A DNA stretch of 64,000 nucleotides from Opitutia bacterium (GCA_003569245.1 BGOM01000015.1:248001-312000), one strand, 5' to 3'. Numbered from the stretch's first letter, positions 20,351 to 29,383 are shown. Numbers and translations are program-made. The notes: a model not told the origin generated them from the sequence alone.

Positions 20351-21226
20351 ATGGCTGTCTTCCGCAAGCGAACCCACACCCCGACCCCTAAGAAGAAGGA
20401 TATCCCGGCGGGTCTCTGGACCAAGTGCCCCTTGGACGGGGAGATGGTCTATACGAAGGACCTCGAGGCCAATTGGAACGTCTTCCCGATCAGCGGCTAC
20501 CATGAGCGCCTGTCGACCCGCCGCCGCATCGCGCTGCTGATCGACGAGGGCACCTGGAAGGAGACCGATGTCCGTCTGGTCTCCAAGGACCCGCTCAAGT
20601 TCACCGCCGGCGGTTCCTACCCGGAGCGCGTCGCCCAGCACCAGAAGAAGTCGGGTCTCCGTGATTCCGTCGTCTGCGGCCACGGCCTGATGGACGGCCT
20701 GCCGGTCTCCCTCGCGATCATGGACTTCTCGTTCATGGGCGCCTCGATGGGTTCCGTCGCCGGCGAGAAGGTCACCCGCGCCATCGAGCGGGCCATCAAG
20801 CTGAAGTGCCCTTGCGTCGTGGTCTGCGCTTCCGGCGGCGCCCGCATGCAGGAAGGCATCCTGTCCTTGATGCAGATGGCCAAGACCAGCGCCGCCCTCG
20901 CCAAGCTCCGCGCCGCCGGCCTGCCTTACATCGCCGTCCTCACGAACCCCACCATGGCGGGCGTGATGGCGAGCTACGCCACCTTGGGCGACGTGATCGT
21001 CGCCGAGCCGGGCGCCCTCATCGGCTTCGCCGGCGCGCGCGTCATCAAGGAGACCACCAACCAGGACCTCCCCGACGGCTTCCAGACTTCCGAGTTCCTG
21101 CTCAAGCGCGGCCTGATCGACATGATCATCCACCGCAAGGAGATGAAGTCCAAGCTGGCCAGCCTCCTGCGCGCCCTCGCCCACCGCAAGGTGAAGGTCA
21201 AGGCGACCAAGCCCCGCGCGGCCTGA
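20351..21226 (+). CDS. accD: Acetyl-CoA carboxylase carboxyltransferase beta subunit, zinc ribbon degenerate
   Basis: This 291-residue crotonase-fold protein matches AccD throughout. KDVLKF-like [46 protein letters not shown] and [14 protein letters not shown] are all present. AccD with AccA transfers CO2 from carboxybiotin to acetyl-CoA to make malonyl-CoA. The N-terminal ribbon is odd: E. coli has four zinc cysteines, here only C26 remains and the partner positions are D29, F45 and S48. The rest of the fold is intact. A GGAG lies about 10 bases before the ATG, one of few Shine-Dalgarno-like sites in the window. Confidence 0.95.
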   Translation: MAVFRKRTHTPTPKKKDIPAGLWTKCPLDGEMVYTKDLEANWNVFPISGYHERLSTRRRIALLIDEGTWKETDVRLVSKDPLKFTAGGSYPERVAQHQKKSGLRDSVVCGHGLMDGLPVSLAIMDFSFMGASMGSVAGEKVTRAIERAIKLKCPCVVVCASGGARMQEGILSLMQMAKTSAALAKLRAAGLPYIAVLTNPTMAGVMASYATLGDVIVAEPGALIGFAGARVIKETTNQDLPDGFQTSEFLLKRGLIDMIIHRKEMKSKLASLLRALAHRKVKVKATKPRAA

Positions 21227-21242
21227 CGCGGTTTCCGCGGCC

Positions 21243-22511
21243 ATGTCCACCGAGGCCACGCTCCGCTGGTTGACGGGCCTGCGCAACCTAGGCTCCCGCC
21301 TCGGCACGGAGCGCATGGCCGTGCTCGCCGGCCGCCTGGCCCACCCGGAGCGCGCCGCCCCGTGTTTCCATGTCGCCGGCACCAACGGCAAGGGCTCCAC
21401 GTGCGCGATGATCGAGGCCATCCAGCGCGCCCACGGCCGCCGGACCGGCCTTTACACCAGCCCGCACCTCGTCGCGATCGGCGAGCGGATCCAGGTCGAC
21501 CGGCGTCCGCTCCCGGATGAACGCGTCGTCGCCTTGGCGGAGATCCTCCGGCCGCACCATGCGGCCATCGCCGCGACCGAGCCCGACCTCGCCCCGACCT
21601 TCTTCGAACTCATCACGGCCGCGGCCTGGATCGAATTCGCGCTCCGGCGGGTGGACGTGACCGTCCTCGAGACGGGCCTCGGCGGTCGGCTGGACGCCAC
21701 GAACATCTGCGAGCCGGAGGTCTGCGTGATCACCTCGATCGGCCTGGACCACCAGGAGTACCTCGGCCCGACCGTGGCGCACATCGCCGCCGAGAAAGCC
21801 GGCATCCTCAAGCCGGACGTGCCCGCCGTCATCGGGTGCGTCCCGCCCGCGGCCGAAGCGGTCATCGCCGCGCGCGCTCGTGAGGTCGGCGCGCCCTTGT
21901 ATTGGCTGAAGGACTACTTCCCGGACGGGTTGCCGGAGACCAACCTGGTCGGCGAACACCAGCGGGCGAACGCCGGCCTCGCCTTGCTCGCCTGCGAGCT
22001 CGCCGAAGCCTTGCCGGTGAGCGAAGCGACCGCCCGCGCGGCCTTGCAGCAGGTCGACTGGGCGGGGCGCTGGCAGCGGCTTACCTTGGCCGACGGACGG
22101 ACGCTCATCGTCGACGGGTCGCATAACGAGGAGGGAATCCGGGCGGTCGGGCCCTTGCTCGCCGACTGCCCGGCCCCGACCGTGGTGGTCGGCGCGCTCG
22201 GCACGGACCGCGCCCGCGCCCTCCTCGCCGCTGTCGCGCCGCTCGCCGCGCGACTTCACCTCGTCGCGCCGGACAACGAACGCGCCTGCCGACCGGAAGA
22301 GCTCGCGACGCTGCTGCCGCCGGCCGCCCAGGCGAAGGCCTCGGTCGCGACCATCGCCGAACTTTTCCCTGCGCCCGGGGTCTGCCGTGCCGCGGGGGAT
22401 CCGGTCGTGGTCCTCGGCTCGCTCTACCTCGTGGGCGAAGTGCTCGCCCGTTTCCATGGCGGACCGCTCCCCGATGGCCGCCTGCAGGACCGCCTCCCGC
22501 CGGCGCCATGA
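21243..22511 (+). CDS. folC: Folylpolyglutamate / dihydrofolate synthase
   Basis: This 422-residue Mur-ligase-like enzyme has the ATP P-loop FHVAGTNGKGSTCAMIEAI, the LYTSPHLVAIGERIQ folate-site motif and VLETGLGGRLDATN. SIGLDHQEYLG and VDGSHNEEGIRA complete the family set. FolC adds glutamate to folates, and in bacteria often also to dihydropteroate, using ATP. It follows accD by 16 bases, the classic accD-folC arrangement, and its TGA overlaps the next ATG (22508-22511). FolP, acting one step earlier in the same pathway, is at 32702-33598. Confidence 0.95.
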   Translation: MSTEATLRWLTGLRNLGSRLGTERMAVLAGRLAHPERAAPCFHVAGTNGKGSTCAMIEAIQRAHGRRTGLYTSPHLVAIGERIQVDRRPLPDERVVALAEILRPHHAAIAATEPDLAPTFFELITAAAWIEFALRRVDVTVLETGLGGRLDATNICEPEVCVITSIGLDHQEYLGPTVAHIAAEKAGILKPDVPAVIGCVPPAAEAVIAARAREVGAPLYWLKDYFPDGLPETNLVGEHQRANAGLALLACELAEALPVSEATARAALQQVDWAGRWQRLTLADGRTLIVDGSHNEEGIRAVGPLLADCPAPTVVVGALGTDRARALLAAVAPLAARLHLVAPDNERACRPEELATLLPPAAQAKASVATIAELFPAPGVCRAAGDPVVVLGSLYLVGEVLARFHGGPLPDGRLQDRLPPAP

Positions 22512-23311
22512 GCGACTTCACCTTCGTCCCGCCGGGCAGCACGCCGCCGAAGGTCGACCCGGCCGACTTGCCGGGCTGGCTGCTCGAGGAGGATGATGAC
22601 TACCTGGTCTTCGACAAGCCGGGCTGGCTCGTCTGCCATCCGTCCAAGGACGGTCCTTGGTCCTCGCTCGTCGGCGCGGTGAAGGAATGGCGCGGGCTGG
22701 ACGTCCTGCACCTCGTCAGCCGGCTCGACCGCGAGACGAGCGGGATCATCCTCATCGCCAAGCATTACGAGGCGGCCTCCGCGGCGCAGACCGCGCTGGA
22801 GCGGCGGTGGGTGACGAAGACCTACTACGTCTTGCTGAAAGGCTCCCTGCCGGAGCCGGTCATGGTCGATCAGCCGCTCGGACCCGACGAGACCAGTGAG
22901 GTCGTCGTGAAGACCGCGGTGCGCGAGGGGCCGGGCACGCTGCCGTCGGCGACGTTCTTCGAGCCCGTGCTCGCGAACGCCGGCTACGTGCTCGCCCGCG
23001 TCCAGCCGCACACCGGGCGCAAGCACCAGATCCGCGCGCACGCGCTCTGGCTCGGTTGCCCGGTCGTGGGCGACAAGATGTACGGGGGCGACGACACGCT
23101 TTTCCTGGAGTTCATCGCGCATGGCTGGACGCCGCGGCTCGCCAAGCACCTGGAGATGGGGCGGCAGGCCCTGCACGCCGCGCGCCTCGATTTCCGTTCG
23201 CCCAAACTGACGCGGGTCTTCACGGCGCCGCTGGCGGCGGACATGCGGGACTTCGTGCTCGGACCGATGGGTTGTACCGAGGCGCAGCTGGATGAGGCCT
23301 TGCGGCTCTGA
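22508..23311 (+). CDS. RluA-family pseudouridine synthase
   Basis: This 267-residue protein has the RluA catalytic motif HLVSRLDRETSGIILIAK, where the Asp in RLDRETSG attacks the target uridine. It also has YLVFDKPGWLVCHPS near the N-terminus and VQPHTGRKHQIRAHALWLG. The family converts specific uridines of rRNA or tRNA to pseudouridine. No S4 domain is visible, which favours a TruC/RluA-like rather than RluD-like member. The ATG overlaps the folC stop, so it belongs to the accD-folC transcript. The exact target base is not predictable. Confidence 0.88.
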   Translation: MSDFTFVPPGSTPPKVDPADLPGWLLEEDDDYLVFDKPGWLVCHPSKDGPWSSLVGAVKEWRGLDVLHLVSRLDRETSGIILIAKHYEAASAAQTALERRWVTKTYYVLLKGSLPEPVMVDQPLGPDETSEVVVKTAVREGPGTLPSATFFEPVLANAGYVLARVQPHTGRKHQIRAHALWLGCPVVGDKMYGGDDTLFLEFIAHGWTPRLAKHLEMGRQALHAARLDFRSPKLTRVFTAPLAADMRDFVLGPMGCTEAQLDEALRL

Positions 23312-23329
23312 CCGGATAACGGCGGGCGC

Positions 23330-24058
23330 CTAACCATGCGCGAGCGCGGCGGCGTCGACATGGCTCGCGCCGGCGGCGCGCAAGGTCGCCGCGCAAGCGT
23401 GCAGCGTGGCGCCAGTCGTGAGCACGTCGTCCACGACGACGTAACGCCGGTCCGGGTCGACCTTCGCTCCCTCGGCGAGGCGGAAGGCCCGGCGGACGTT
23501 CGCCCGGCGTTCCTGCCGGTCGAGCCGCGTCTGGGAAAGGGTCTCGGTCTGCTTGCGGAGCAGCGCCGCGGTGGCGCACCCCGGCAGCCGGCGGGCCAGG
23601 AAGTCCGCGATACGTTCCGCTTGGTTATAGCCTCGTTCCCGTCGCCGTCTCGCATGCAACGGGACCGGGACCAGCACCGAGCCTGTCAGGTGCCGCCGAA
23701 ACAGCGGATCCTCCAGCGCGGCGTCCGCCAGGTCATCGGCCAGCCAAGGGCACCCTCCGTATTTGATGCGGTGGATGATCTCCCGGACCGGTCCGCGCGC
23801 CCGGAAAGGGCAGACCGCCCGCCCGAAGGCCGGGTTGAGGCCGAGGCAATGCGGACAACTCCGATCGTCTTCCAGCGTCCCGTCGAAAGGGTGGCCGCAA
23901 CGCAGGCACCGCGGGTCGTCGACCCGGGTCAGCTCCAGGGCGCCCGCCGCCGAGAGATGTCGGCGCGGCCCGAGTTCCATCGGTTCCCGCGTGACCACGC
24001 AATCGCGGGGGAAGATCAGGTCGAGCAGACCGCGGTCGAGGTCATCGAGCAGCGCCAT
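23330..24058 (-). CDS. comF: ComF family phosphoribosyltransferase-like protein
   Basis: This 242-residue protein has CLRCGHPF and CPHC cysteine pairs near residues 40-65. GYNQAERIADFLAR follows, and RYVVVDDVLTTGATLHA is the PRPP-binding loop. That is the ComF layout, named for the DNA-uptake factor of Bacillus subtilis. The first zinc pair is reduced to a single Cys (PRDCVVT). The role in this organism is not known; natural transformation genes are not in the window. The Met before ALLDDLDRGL is preferred to a start 21 residues upstream. It overlaps the ogt stop by 17 bases. Confidence 0.85.
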   Translation of the reverse strand: MALLDDLDRGLLDLIFPRDCVVTREPMELGPRRHLSAAGALELTRVDDPRCLRCGHPFDGTLEDDRSCPHCLGLNPAFGRAVCPFRARGPVREIIHRIKYGGCPWLADDLADAALEDPLFRRHLTGSVLVPVPLHARRRRERGYNQAERIADFLARRLPGCATAALLRKQTETLSQTRLDRQERRANVRRAFRLAEGAKVDPDRRYVVVDDVLTTGATLHACAATLRAAGASHVDAAALAHG

Positions 24059-24515
24059 CGGCTTCCGCCCGGAGCCAGGCGCGTTTGAGGTCCACCCCCC
24101 AGGCGAAGCCTCCCAGTCCATCGGCGGCGACCACCCGGTGACAAGGGATGAGTCCGGCCAGCGGGTTAGCCCCTAGGGCGACCCCGACCGCCCGGGCGGA
24201 GCCACATCCGATGGACTTCGCCAATTGACCGTAGGTCTGCGTTTGGCCGGAGGGAATCCGGCGGACGGCCTGCCAGACCTTGAGTTGGAAGGCGGTGCCG
24301 TAGGCCCGTGCGCATCGGACGGCGGGGAGGTCTCCCGCGACCGGTTCGCCGCCGTGGTCGCGCAACCACCGACGGACCGCGGCGCCGGGGAGGGGCGAGC
24401 GGTGGAGGAGTTCGCCGTCCGGCGTCACGGCTTCCGTCAGCCCGGCCCGTCGGCCGACCCGCACGGGGCCGAGGCCGCGGACGGAGCGGAGAGACCAGGC
24501 CGGACGCATGCGCAC
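24042..24515 (-). CDS. ogt: Methylated-DNA--protein-cysteine methyltransferase
   Basis: This 157-residue protein has FQLKVWQAVRRIPSGQTQTY and NPLAGLIPCHRVVAADGLGG. The Cys of the IPCHRV motif is the methyl acceptor, and the RAVGVALGANP helix contacts DNA. It repairs O6-methylguanine by irreversible transfer of the methyl group to itself. The true cysteine distinguishes it from ATL proteins, which have Trp there. Two N-terminal Met codons two residues apart are possible starts. It precedes and overlaps comF on the minus strand and diverges from the PatB-like gene. Confidence 0.9.
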   Translation of the reverse strand: MRMRPAWSLRSVRGLGPVRVGRRAGLTEAVTPDGELLHRSPLPGAAVRRWLRDHGGEPVAGDLPAVRCARAYGTAFQLKVWQAVRRIPSGQTQTYGQLAKSIGCGSARAVGVALGANPLAGLIPCHRVVAADGLGGFAWGVDLKRAWLRAEADGAAR

Positions 24516-24564
24516 AAAATGCGTTTGCCCGTGCGGGGGTTCAATCCAAGGTTTTCCTCATCCC

Positions 24565-25728
24565 ATGGCTTTCAATTTCGACAGCTGCCCGGAGCGCGCC
24601 GGCACGGACAGCACCAAGTGGCACAAGTACCATGACCGCGATGTCATCCCGTGCTGGATCGCCGACATGGATTTCGAGTCCGCGCCCGCGATCGTCGAGG
24701 CGGTCAAGGCCCGCGCCGCCCACGGCGTCTTCGGTTACCCGGCGCAGCGCGACGCGGTATTCGCCTCGGTCGTGAACCATGTCCGCCGCCGGCATGGCTG
24801 GGAGATCAAGCCGGAGTGGATCACGTTCATGTGCTCGCTGGTGCCGGGTATCCATGCGAGCATCCGTTGCGCCACCAAGCCGGGCGAATCGGTCGTCACC
24901 ACCGCCCCCGTCTACCCGCCTTTCCTGAGCGCGCCGGTGCTGTCCGAGCGCAACCCGCTCAAGCTCGAGATGGTGTTCGTCGACGGCCGGTGGACCTTCG
25001 ATTGGGCGAAGCTCGAGGCCGCGTGCGCCCAGCCGCACGCCAAGGTCCTGTTGCTGTGCAACCCCTACAACCCGCTGGCCCGCGTCTTCGATCGCGCGGA
25101 GCTCGACCGGCTGGCCGCCCTGGTGCGGAAGCACGACCTCACGGTCTGCTCCGATGAGATCCATTGCGACCTCGTGCTCGATCCCGCCGCGCGGCACATC
25201 GTCTTCGCGTCCCTGGCGGAGGACCTCGCCGCCCGTACCGTGACGCTGATGGCCGCGAGCAAGACCTACAACATCGCCGGCCTCACCTGCGGCTTCGCCA
25301 TCATCCCGGACGCCGGCCTGCGCACGCGCTTCCGCCGCGTCCTGCAGGGGCTTTCGCTCGACCAGAACATGTTCGGTCTCGTCGCCACCCAGGCGGCCTT
25401 CGACCACGGCGAACCTTGGCGCCTGGAGTGCGTCGACTACCTCCGCGGCAACCTCGACCTCATCGAGCAGGAACTGAAGTCCATGCCCGGCGTCGTCCTC
25501 CGGCAGCGTCCGCAGTCGAGCTTCCTCGCCTGGTTCGACGTCACCGCCCTCGGGTTCGAGGACGCGCACGCGGAGTTCGAGCAAGGTGGCGTCGGCTTCA
25601 GCAACGGCGCCGATTTCGGCGGGCCGGGTCATGTGCGCCTGAACTTCGGTTGCCCGCGGGAGCGGCTCCGGGAGATCCTGCGTCGGATGAAGGCGGTCGT
25701 CGCCCGCGCCCCGGGTCGGCGTTCCTGA
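24565..25728 (+). CDS. patB: PatB/MalY-type PLP aminotransferase (cystathionine beta-lyase-like)
   Basis: This 387-residue fold-type I PLP enzyme starts NFDSCPERAGTDSTKWHKY and has CWIADMDFESAPAIVEA, both hallmarks of the PatB/MalY group. VCSDEIHCDLVLDPAARHI and MAASKTYNIAGLTCGF hold the PLP-binding Asp and Lys. Members split cystathionine or cysteine C-S bonds, and some regulate or make thiols. The Met before AFNFDSC is chosen; the 19-residue upstream extension is unlikely. The stop overlaps the next ATG by one base. Substrate assignment is from family knowledge. Confidence 0.87.
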   Translation: MAFNFDSCPERAGTDSTKWHKYHDRDVIPCWIADMDFESAPAIVEAVKARAAHGVFGYPAQRDAVFASVVNHVRRRHGWEIKPEWITFMCSLVPGIHASIRCATKPGESVVTTAPVYPPFLSAPVLSERNPLKLEMVFVDGRWTFDWAKLEAACAQPHAKVLLLCNPYNPLARVFDRAELDRLAALVRKHDLTVCSDEIHCDLVLDPAARHIVFASLAEDLAARTVTLMAASKTYNIAGLTCGFAIIPDAGLRTRFRRVLQGLSLDQNMFGLVATQAAFDHGEPWRLECVDYLRGNLDLIEQELKSMPGVVLRQRPQSSFLAWFDVTALGFEDAHAEFEQGGVGFSNGADFGGPGHVRLNFGCPRERLREILRRMKAVVARAPGRRS

Positions 25729-26516
25729 TGCTTCCCGCGGGCCGCGCTCCCTGGTGGGCCTGGCCGGCGATGCTGTCGCTGGATGGCGTCGCCTTCGTGG
25801 TGCTCGCCCGCGAGCTCGCGGCCCCGGGCTCGGCCTGGACCTGGGGGACGGCGACGACGGTCTGGCTGGTCTGGTGCGGCTACGTCCTGGAGCGCACCCT
25901 CGACGCCGCCTGGTTCCCCGCCGCCACCCAGACCTGGCGCCACCGTTTCCATGCCCGGCATGGCTGGACCTTGCTGGCCATCGGGGCGGGGATCGGGGCG
26001 GTGCTTTTCCTCGCGTTGGCTTGGGCGGATCCGGCGGGTCTGCCGGCGCCCCGCGCCCACATGCTTCTTCCGTTCGACACGCGGCAAGCGGCGGGTGGAC
26101 TCGTGGTCATCTTCTGTGCGCGTTGGCTGACCGAAGTCTGGGCGCTGCGGATCGGTTTGGTCGCGCTGTTGCTGGCGTCCTTCGCGGTCCACCCGTCGCC
26201 GGACCCGTCGGTCGCCGCCCTCCTCGCCGTCTTCCTGCTCGCGGGCGCCAACCTCCTCGCCCATCGCCGCATCGAGGTGGGTCTGGCAGCCTCTTGGGAT
26301 CGTTTCATCCCCTGGCTCGCCGTCGCGGGTTGCGTGGCCTGCCTGCTGCTCGGTTCCGCCGCCGAGCGCTGGCTGTGCGGCGCCTGTCTGGGCGGCGTCC
26401 TCACCCTTTGCTGGGAGCCGGCTTCGTCCGGGCCGGATCCGGAGTATCGCCGCGCGTCGATCGACGGCGGGGTATTGATCGTCTTGGCGGTGGTTTGCTT
26501 GGCCCGGCTTTTCTAG
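25728..26516 (+). CDS. Polytopic membrane protein of unknown function
   Basis: This 262-residue, very hydrophobic protein has about seven predicted membrane segments, for example around ATTVWLVWCGYVLERTLD and WTLLAIGAGIGAVLFLAL. An HARHGW stretch and an HRRIEVGLAASWDRFIPW segment lie in loops. No catalytic motif or family was recognised. Its ATG shares one base with the patB stop, so it is likely co-transcribed. It converges on the small gene at 26521 with a 4-base gap. Confidence 0.65.
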   Translation: MLPAGRAPWWAWPAMLSLDGVAFVVLARELAAPGSAWTWGTATTVWLVWCGYVLERTLDAAWFPAATQTWRHRFHARHGWTLLAIGAGIGAVLFLALAWADPAGLPAPRAHMLLPFDTRQAAGGLVVIFCARWLTEVWALRIGLVALLLASFAVHPSPDPSVAALLAVFLLAGANLLAHRRIEVGLAASWDRFIPWLAVAGCVACLLLGSAAERWLCGACLGGVLTLCWEPASSGPDPEYRRASIDGGVLIVLAVVCLARLF

Positions 26517-26520
26517 CCGC

Positions 26521-26931
26521 TCAGCCGCGCAGACGCGGACGTGGGGCCGGCCAGGCACCGTTGGTGGTGTCCGCGCCTGGTCCTGCGGTCCTCGTCGGGG
26601 TTCGCCGGACTCCTTGGAGGTGACGTTCCAGTTCCTCGCATTGCCCGAGCAGGCCACGTGCCTCGCGTTCGGTCAGGGCACCGGAGAGCTCCGCCACGTG
26701 CAGCCGGGTGTAGAGTTCGGCGCAGCCGCCCAGCGGCATTTCCCAGTCCGACGGGTCGGGCGGGGTCGCCACCTGGGCGACGGCGATGGCGCAGGCCAGG
26801 TGCATCGCCTCGCGGCGGAGGTCCTCGCCTTGCGGTCGGTGCTCCTCGGCCCAGCTCAGGCGGTAAAGGTGGGCGGCGAGGCGGACGGCTTTCTGCCAGG
26901 TGACGAAGGTCTGCAGGGGTGGTTTTTCCAT
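26521..26931 (-). CDS. Small four-helix-bundle-like protein (S23/IVP type)
   Basis: This protein is about 136 residues. TFVTWQKAVRLAAHLYRLSW at the N-terminus is the signature start of the four-helix-bundle family, related to proteins encoded in 23S rRNA intervening sequences. LRREAMHLACAIAVAQV and LHVAELSGALTEREARGLL match the later helices. The normal family has a SIxxNIAEG motif; here the equivalent is ACAIAVAQVA, so it is divergent. The C-terminal 30 residues are Pro/Arg rich. A free-standing copy is common; function is unknown. The start was taken at the Met before EKPPLQTF. Confidence 0.6.
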   Translation of the reverse strand: MEKPPLQTFVTWQKAVRLAAHLYRLSWAEEHRPQGEDLRREAMHLACAIAVAQVATPPDPSDWEMPLGGCAELYTRLHVAELSGALTEREARGLLGQCEELERHLQGVRRTPTRTAGPGADTTNGAWPAPRPRLRG

Positions 26932-27025
26932 GCGGTCCATTCGTGAGCGTGCCGCGTCACCCGCAAGCGTCCTCCCTTGGGGTTCATCCCCTCCTGGTTT
27001 CGCCGGGTCCGCGCCTAGGGGAGGT

Positions 27026-27778
27026 CTAACCTCCGATCCGCCCGACCAAGGCGTGCGTCGCGGCCAGGCACGCCAAGGCCGCGTTCTCGGCGCGCAGCAC
27101 CGTCGGGCCGAGCACCACCGGGCGGAAGCCGGCGCGACGCGCGGCCGCGAGTTCGTCGGCCGTGAGGTCGCCTTCCGGACCGATGAGCCAGGTCACGGCG
27201 CGGACGCCGGTGAAGTCGACGCGACCGACCGGCTCCGCATCGACCTCCAGCGAACCCGTCAGCCGTAGTTCCGCCGACGTCGCGGCGGGGAGCGTTGCGA
27301 GCCATTCGTCGAACTTGCGCGGAGCCGCGATGGACGCCTGCCAAGGATTACCAGATTGCTTGCACGCCTCCGCGGCCTGCTGCGTCCAGCGGGTTTGCTT
27401 GGCCGCCGCCCGTTCCGCGTCCAGCTTCACTTCGCACCGGGCGGTCTCCAGCGGGATGACCCCGGCGGCGCCGGCTTCGCAGCACGTGCGTACCAGGTCG
27501 TCCATCGTGCCGCCCTTGGGCATGCCTTGCGCGATCGTGATCGCCGGTCGGAGCGGTTCCGCCTGGCGCACGCGGACGACCTCCACCACGGCGCCCGCGG
27601 GGTCGGCGGTGAGCAGCTTAGCCTCGGCGAGCAGGCCGTGGCCGTCGAGCAGCACGAGCGCGTCGCCGCGGCGGGCGCGCAGGCTGCGCACGAGGTGGGC
27701 GCTCTCCTCCTTCGAAAGAACGACCTGGCGCGCTCCTTCGCCGGGAGTTTGGTCGATCCAGACGCGGAGCGGGCTCAT
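27026..27778 (-). CDS. rsmE: 16S rRNA (uracil-1498-N3)-methyltransferase
   Basis: This 250-residue SPOUT-class enzyme has HLVRSLRARRGD in the N-terminal PUA-like part. LAQGMPKGGTMDD-like IAQGMPKGGTMDDLVRTCCE, TWLIGPEGDLTADEL and LGPTVLRAENAAL form the knotted SAM site. It methylates U1498 of 16S rRNA in the 30S subunit. The Met before SPLRVWIDQT is chosen because the longer in-frame stretch upstream lies within thiH. The ATG overlaps the thiH stop (27775-27778), giving coupled translation. The cofactor site and length are normal. Confidence 0.92.
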   Translation of the reverse strand: MSPLRVWIDQTPGEGARQVVLSKEESAHLVRSLRARRGDALVLLDGHGLLAEAKLLTADPAGAVVEVVRVRQAEPLRPAITIAQGMPKGGTMDDLVRTCCEAGAAGVIPLETARCEVKLDAERAAAKQTRWTQQAAEACKQSGNPWQASIAAPRKFDEWLATLPAATSAELRLTGSLEVDAEPVGRVDFTGVRAVTWLIGPEGDLTADELAAARRAGFRPVVLGPTVLRAENAALACLAATHALVGRIGG

Positions 27779-28914
27779 GGGGCGAGGGCGACCGGTTGGT
27801 CGTAGGAAGGATCCCAGTCCTTCCAGACGGGTTCGTAGCCTAGGCCGCGGAGCATCGCGGCGACCTCCGTGGGCGAACGGTCGTCCTCGATCGCGAACTG
27901 CTCGAGCGACGCTTCGCGTCCTTCGGCGTAGCCGCCCGGGTTCGTGTGGGAGCCGGCGCTCATGGCCGTCACGCCGACGCGGCAGGCGTGGTCGCGGAAT
28001 TTCCGGCTTTCGCGCGTGCTCAGCGTGAGCTCGACCTCCCCGCTGAGGAGGCGGAAGGCGCAGATGGCCTGGACGAGGTCGCGGTCGGTCATCTCGACCT
28101 TCGGCTGCAGCTCGCCCTCGTGCGGGCGGATGCGCGGGAAGGACACGCTGAAGCGGCTGCGCCAATGTTTGCGCTCGAGCCAGCGGAGGTGGAGCGCCGT
28201 GAAGAAGCACTCCGCCCGCCAATCCTCGAGGCCGAAGAGCGCGCCCAGGCCGATCTTATGGACGCCGGCGGCGCCTACGCGGTCCGGGGCGTCGAGGCGG
28301 TAGGCGAAGTCCGACTTCCGCCCCTTCGGGTGATGGACGTGGTAGGTCTCGCGGTGGTATGTCTCCTGGTAGACGAGCACCGCGTTCAGGCCGTGGCGGC
28401 GAAGCTCGGCATACTCCGCGGTCTCCAGCGGCTGCACCTCGAGCGAAAGCGACGAGAAGTGCGGGCGGAGCAGGTCCAGGGCCTGGACGAAGTAGGGGAC
28501 TTCCACCTTGTTCGACTCGCCCGTCAGGATGAGCAGGTGGTCGAAGCCCAGCTTCTTGAGGGCGCCGGCCTCGCGGAGGATCTCCCCGGGGTTCAGCGTG
28601 CGCCGCGGGACCTTGTTGCCGGCGGAGAAGCCGCAGTAGGTGCAGATGTTCTGGCACTCGTTGGACAGGTAGGCCGGCGCGAAGAGCTGCATCGTGCGAC
28701 CGTGGCGTCGGACGGTGCGCTCATGGCTCAGGCGGGCCATCCGTTCCAGGTGCGGGGCCGCCGCCGGCGAGATCAGCGCCTGGAAGTCCTCGAGGTCGGC
28801 GGCATCCGCTTCGGCGCGGGCGAGCGCGCGGAGCACGTCGGCCTCCGTCTTCCGCCGGACCGAGGCGAGGACCTCGTCCCAGGGATGGGCGGCATGGACT
28901 TCGGCGAAGGACAT
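27775..28914 (-). CDS. thiH: 2-iminoacetate synthase (thiazole biosynthesis)
   Basis: This 379-residue radical SAM protein has the CQNICTYCGF cluster motif (CxxxCxxC) after FAPAYLSNE. RRTLNPGEILREAGALKKLG and YQETYHRETY follow, then LGALFGLEDWRAECFF. ThiH splits tyrosine into 2-iminoacetate and p-cresol for the thiamine thiazole. The Met before SFAEVHAAHPW is the start; the long upstream extension covers gcvH antisense-frame sequence. Thiamine partners ThiF/S/G are absent from the window, which leaves the gene apart from its pathway, beside gcvH and rsmE. An aminofutalosine-type function is less likely given the ThiH motifs. Confidence 0.92.
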   Translation of the reverse strand: MSFAEVHAAHPWDEVLASVRRKTEADVLRALARAEADAADLEDFQALISPAAAPHLERMARLSHERTVRRHGRTMQLFAPAYLSNECQNICTYCGFSAGNKVPRRTLNPGEILREAGALKKLGFDHLLILTGESNKVEVPYFVQALDLLRPHFSSLSLEVQPLETAEYAELRRHGLNAVLVYQETYHRETYHVHHPKGRKSDFAYRLDAPDRVGAAGVHKIGLGALFGLEDWRAECFFTALHLRWLERKHWRSRFSVSFPRIRPHEGELQPKVEMTDRDLVQAICAFRLLSGEVELTLSTRESRKFRDHACRVGVTAMSAGSHTNPGGYAEGREASLEQFAIEDDRSPTEVAAMLRGLGYEPVWKDWDPSYDQPVALAP

Positions 28915-28964
28915 CGCCCCGGATGGTGGGCCAAATCCCTCGCAGGGCAAGGGTTCGCGGCGGC

Positions 28965-29345
28965 TCAGAGGATCGCCGCGTAGCCGGCGGCGTCGAGCAG
29001 CCCGGCCAGCTCGCCCGGGTTCCGCACCTTCACCTTGATCATCCATGCGCCGCCGTACGGCTCGCGGTTCACGAGGTCCGGCGTGTCGTTCAGGGAGCCA
29101 TTGGCCTCGAGGACTTCGCAGGACACCGGGCTGTAGAGGTCGGACGCCGCCTTGACGGACTCGACCGCGCCAAAGACCTCGCCGGCCCCGAAGGTCTTGC
29201 CGGCTTTCGGAAGGTCGACGAACGTGACGTCCCCGAGGGCGGCCTGGGCGTGGTCGGTGATCCCGATGACGGCGGTACCGTCGGCGGCGACCTTGATCCA
29301 TTCGTGGTCCTTGGTGTAATGGAGGTCGGCAGGGACGTTGCTCAT
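28965..29345 (-). CDS. gcvH: Glycine cleavage system H protein
   Basis: This 126-residue carrier protein has HEWIKVAADGTAVIGITDHA and the lipoyl site FGAVESVKAASDLYSPVSCE, where the Lys in SVKAASD bears lipoate. It shuttles the aminomethyl group between GcvP and GcvT. The full gene is normal in length. It follows gcvT by 38 bases on the same strand and precedes thiH. GcvP is not in the window. The leader is C-rich with no Shine-Dalgarno sequence. Confidence 0.95.
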   Translation of the reverse strand: MSNVPADLHYTKDHEWIKVAADGTAVIGITDHAQAALGDVTFVDLPKAGKTFGAGEVFGAVESVKAASDLYSPVSCEVLEANGSLNDTPDLVNREPYGGAWMIKVKVRNPGELAGLLDAAGYAAIL

Positions 29346-29383
29346 GGGTTCTGGGTAAGGCGGGAGGGGATTATTTCAACCCT

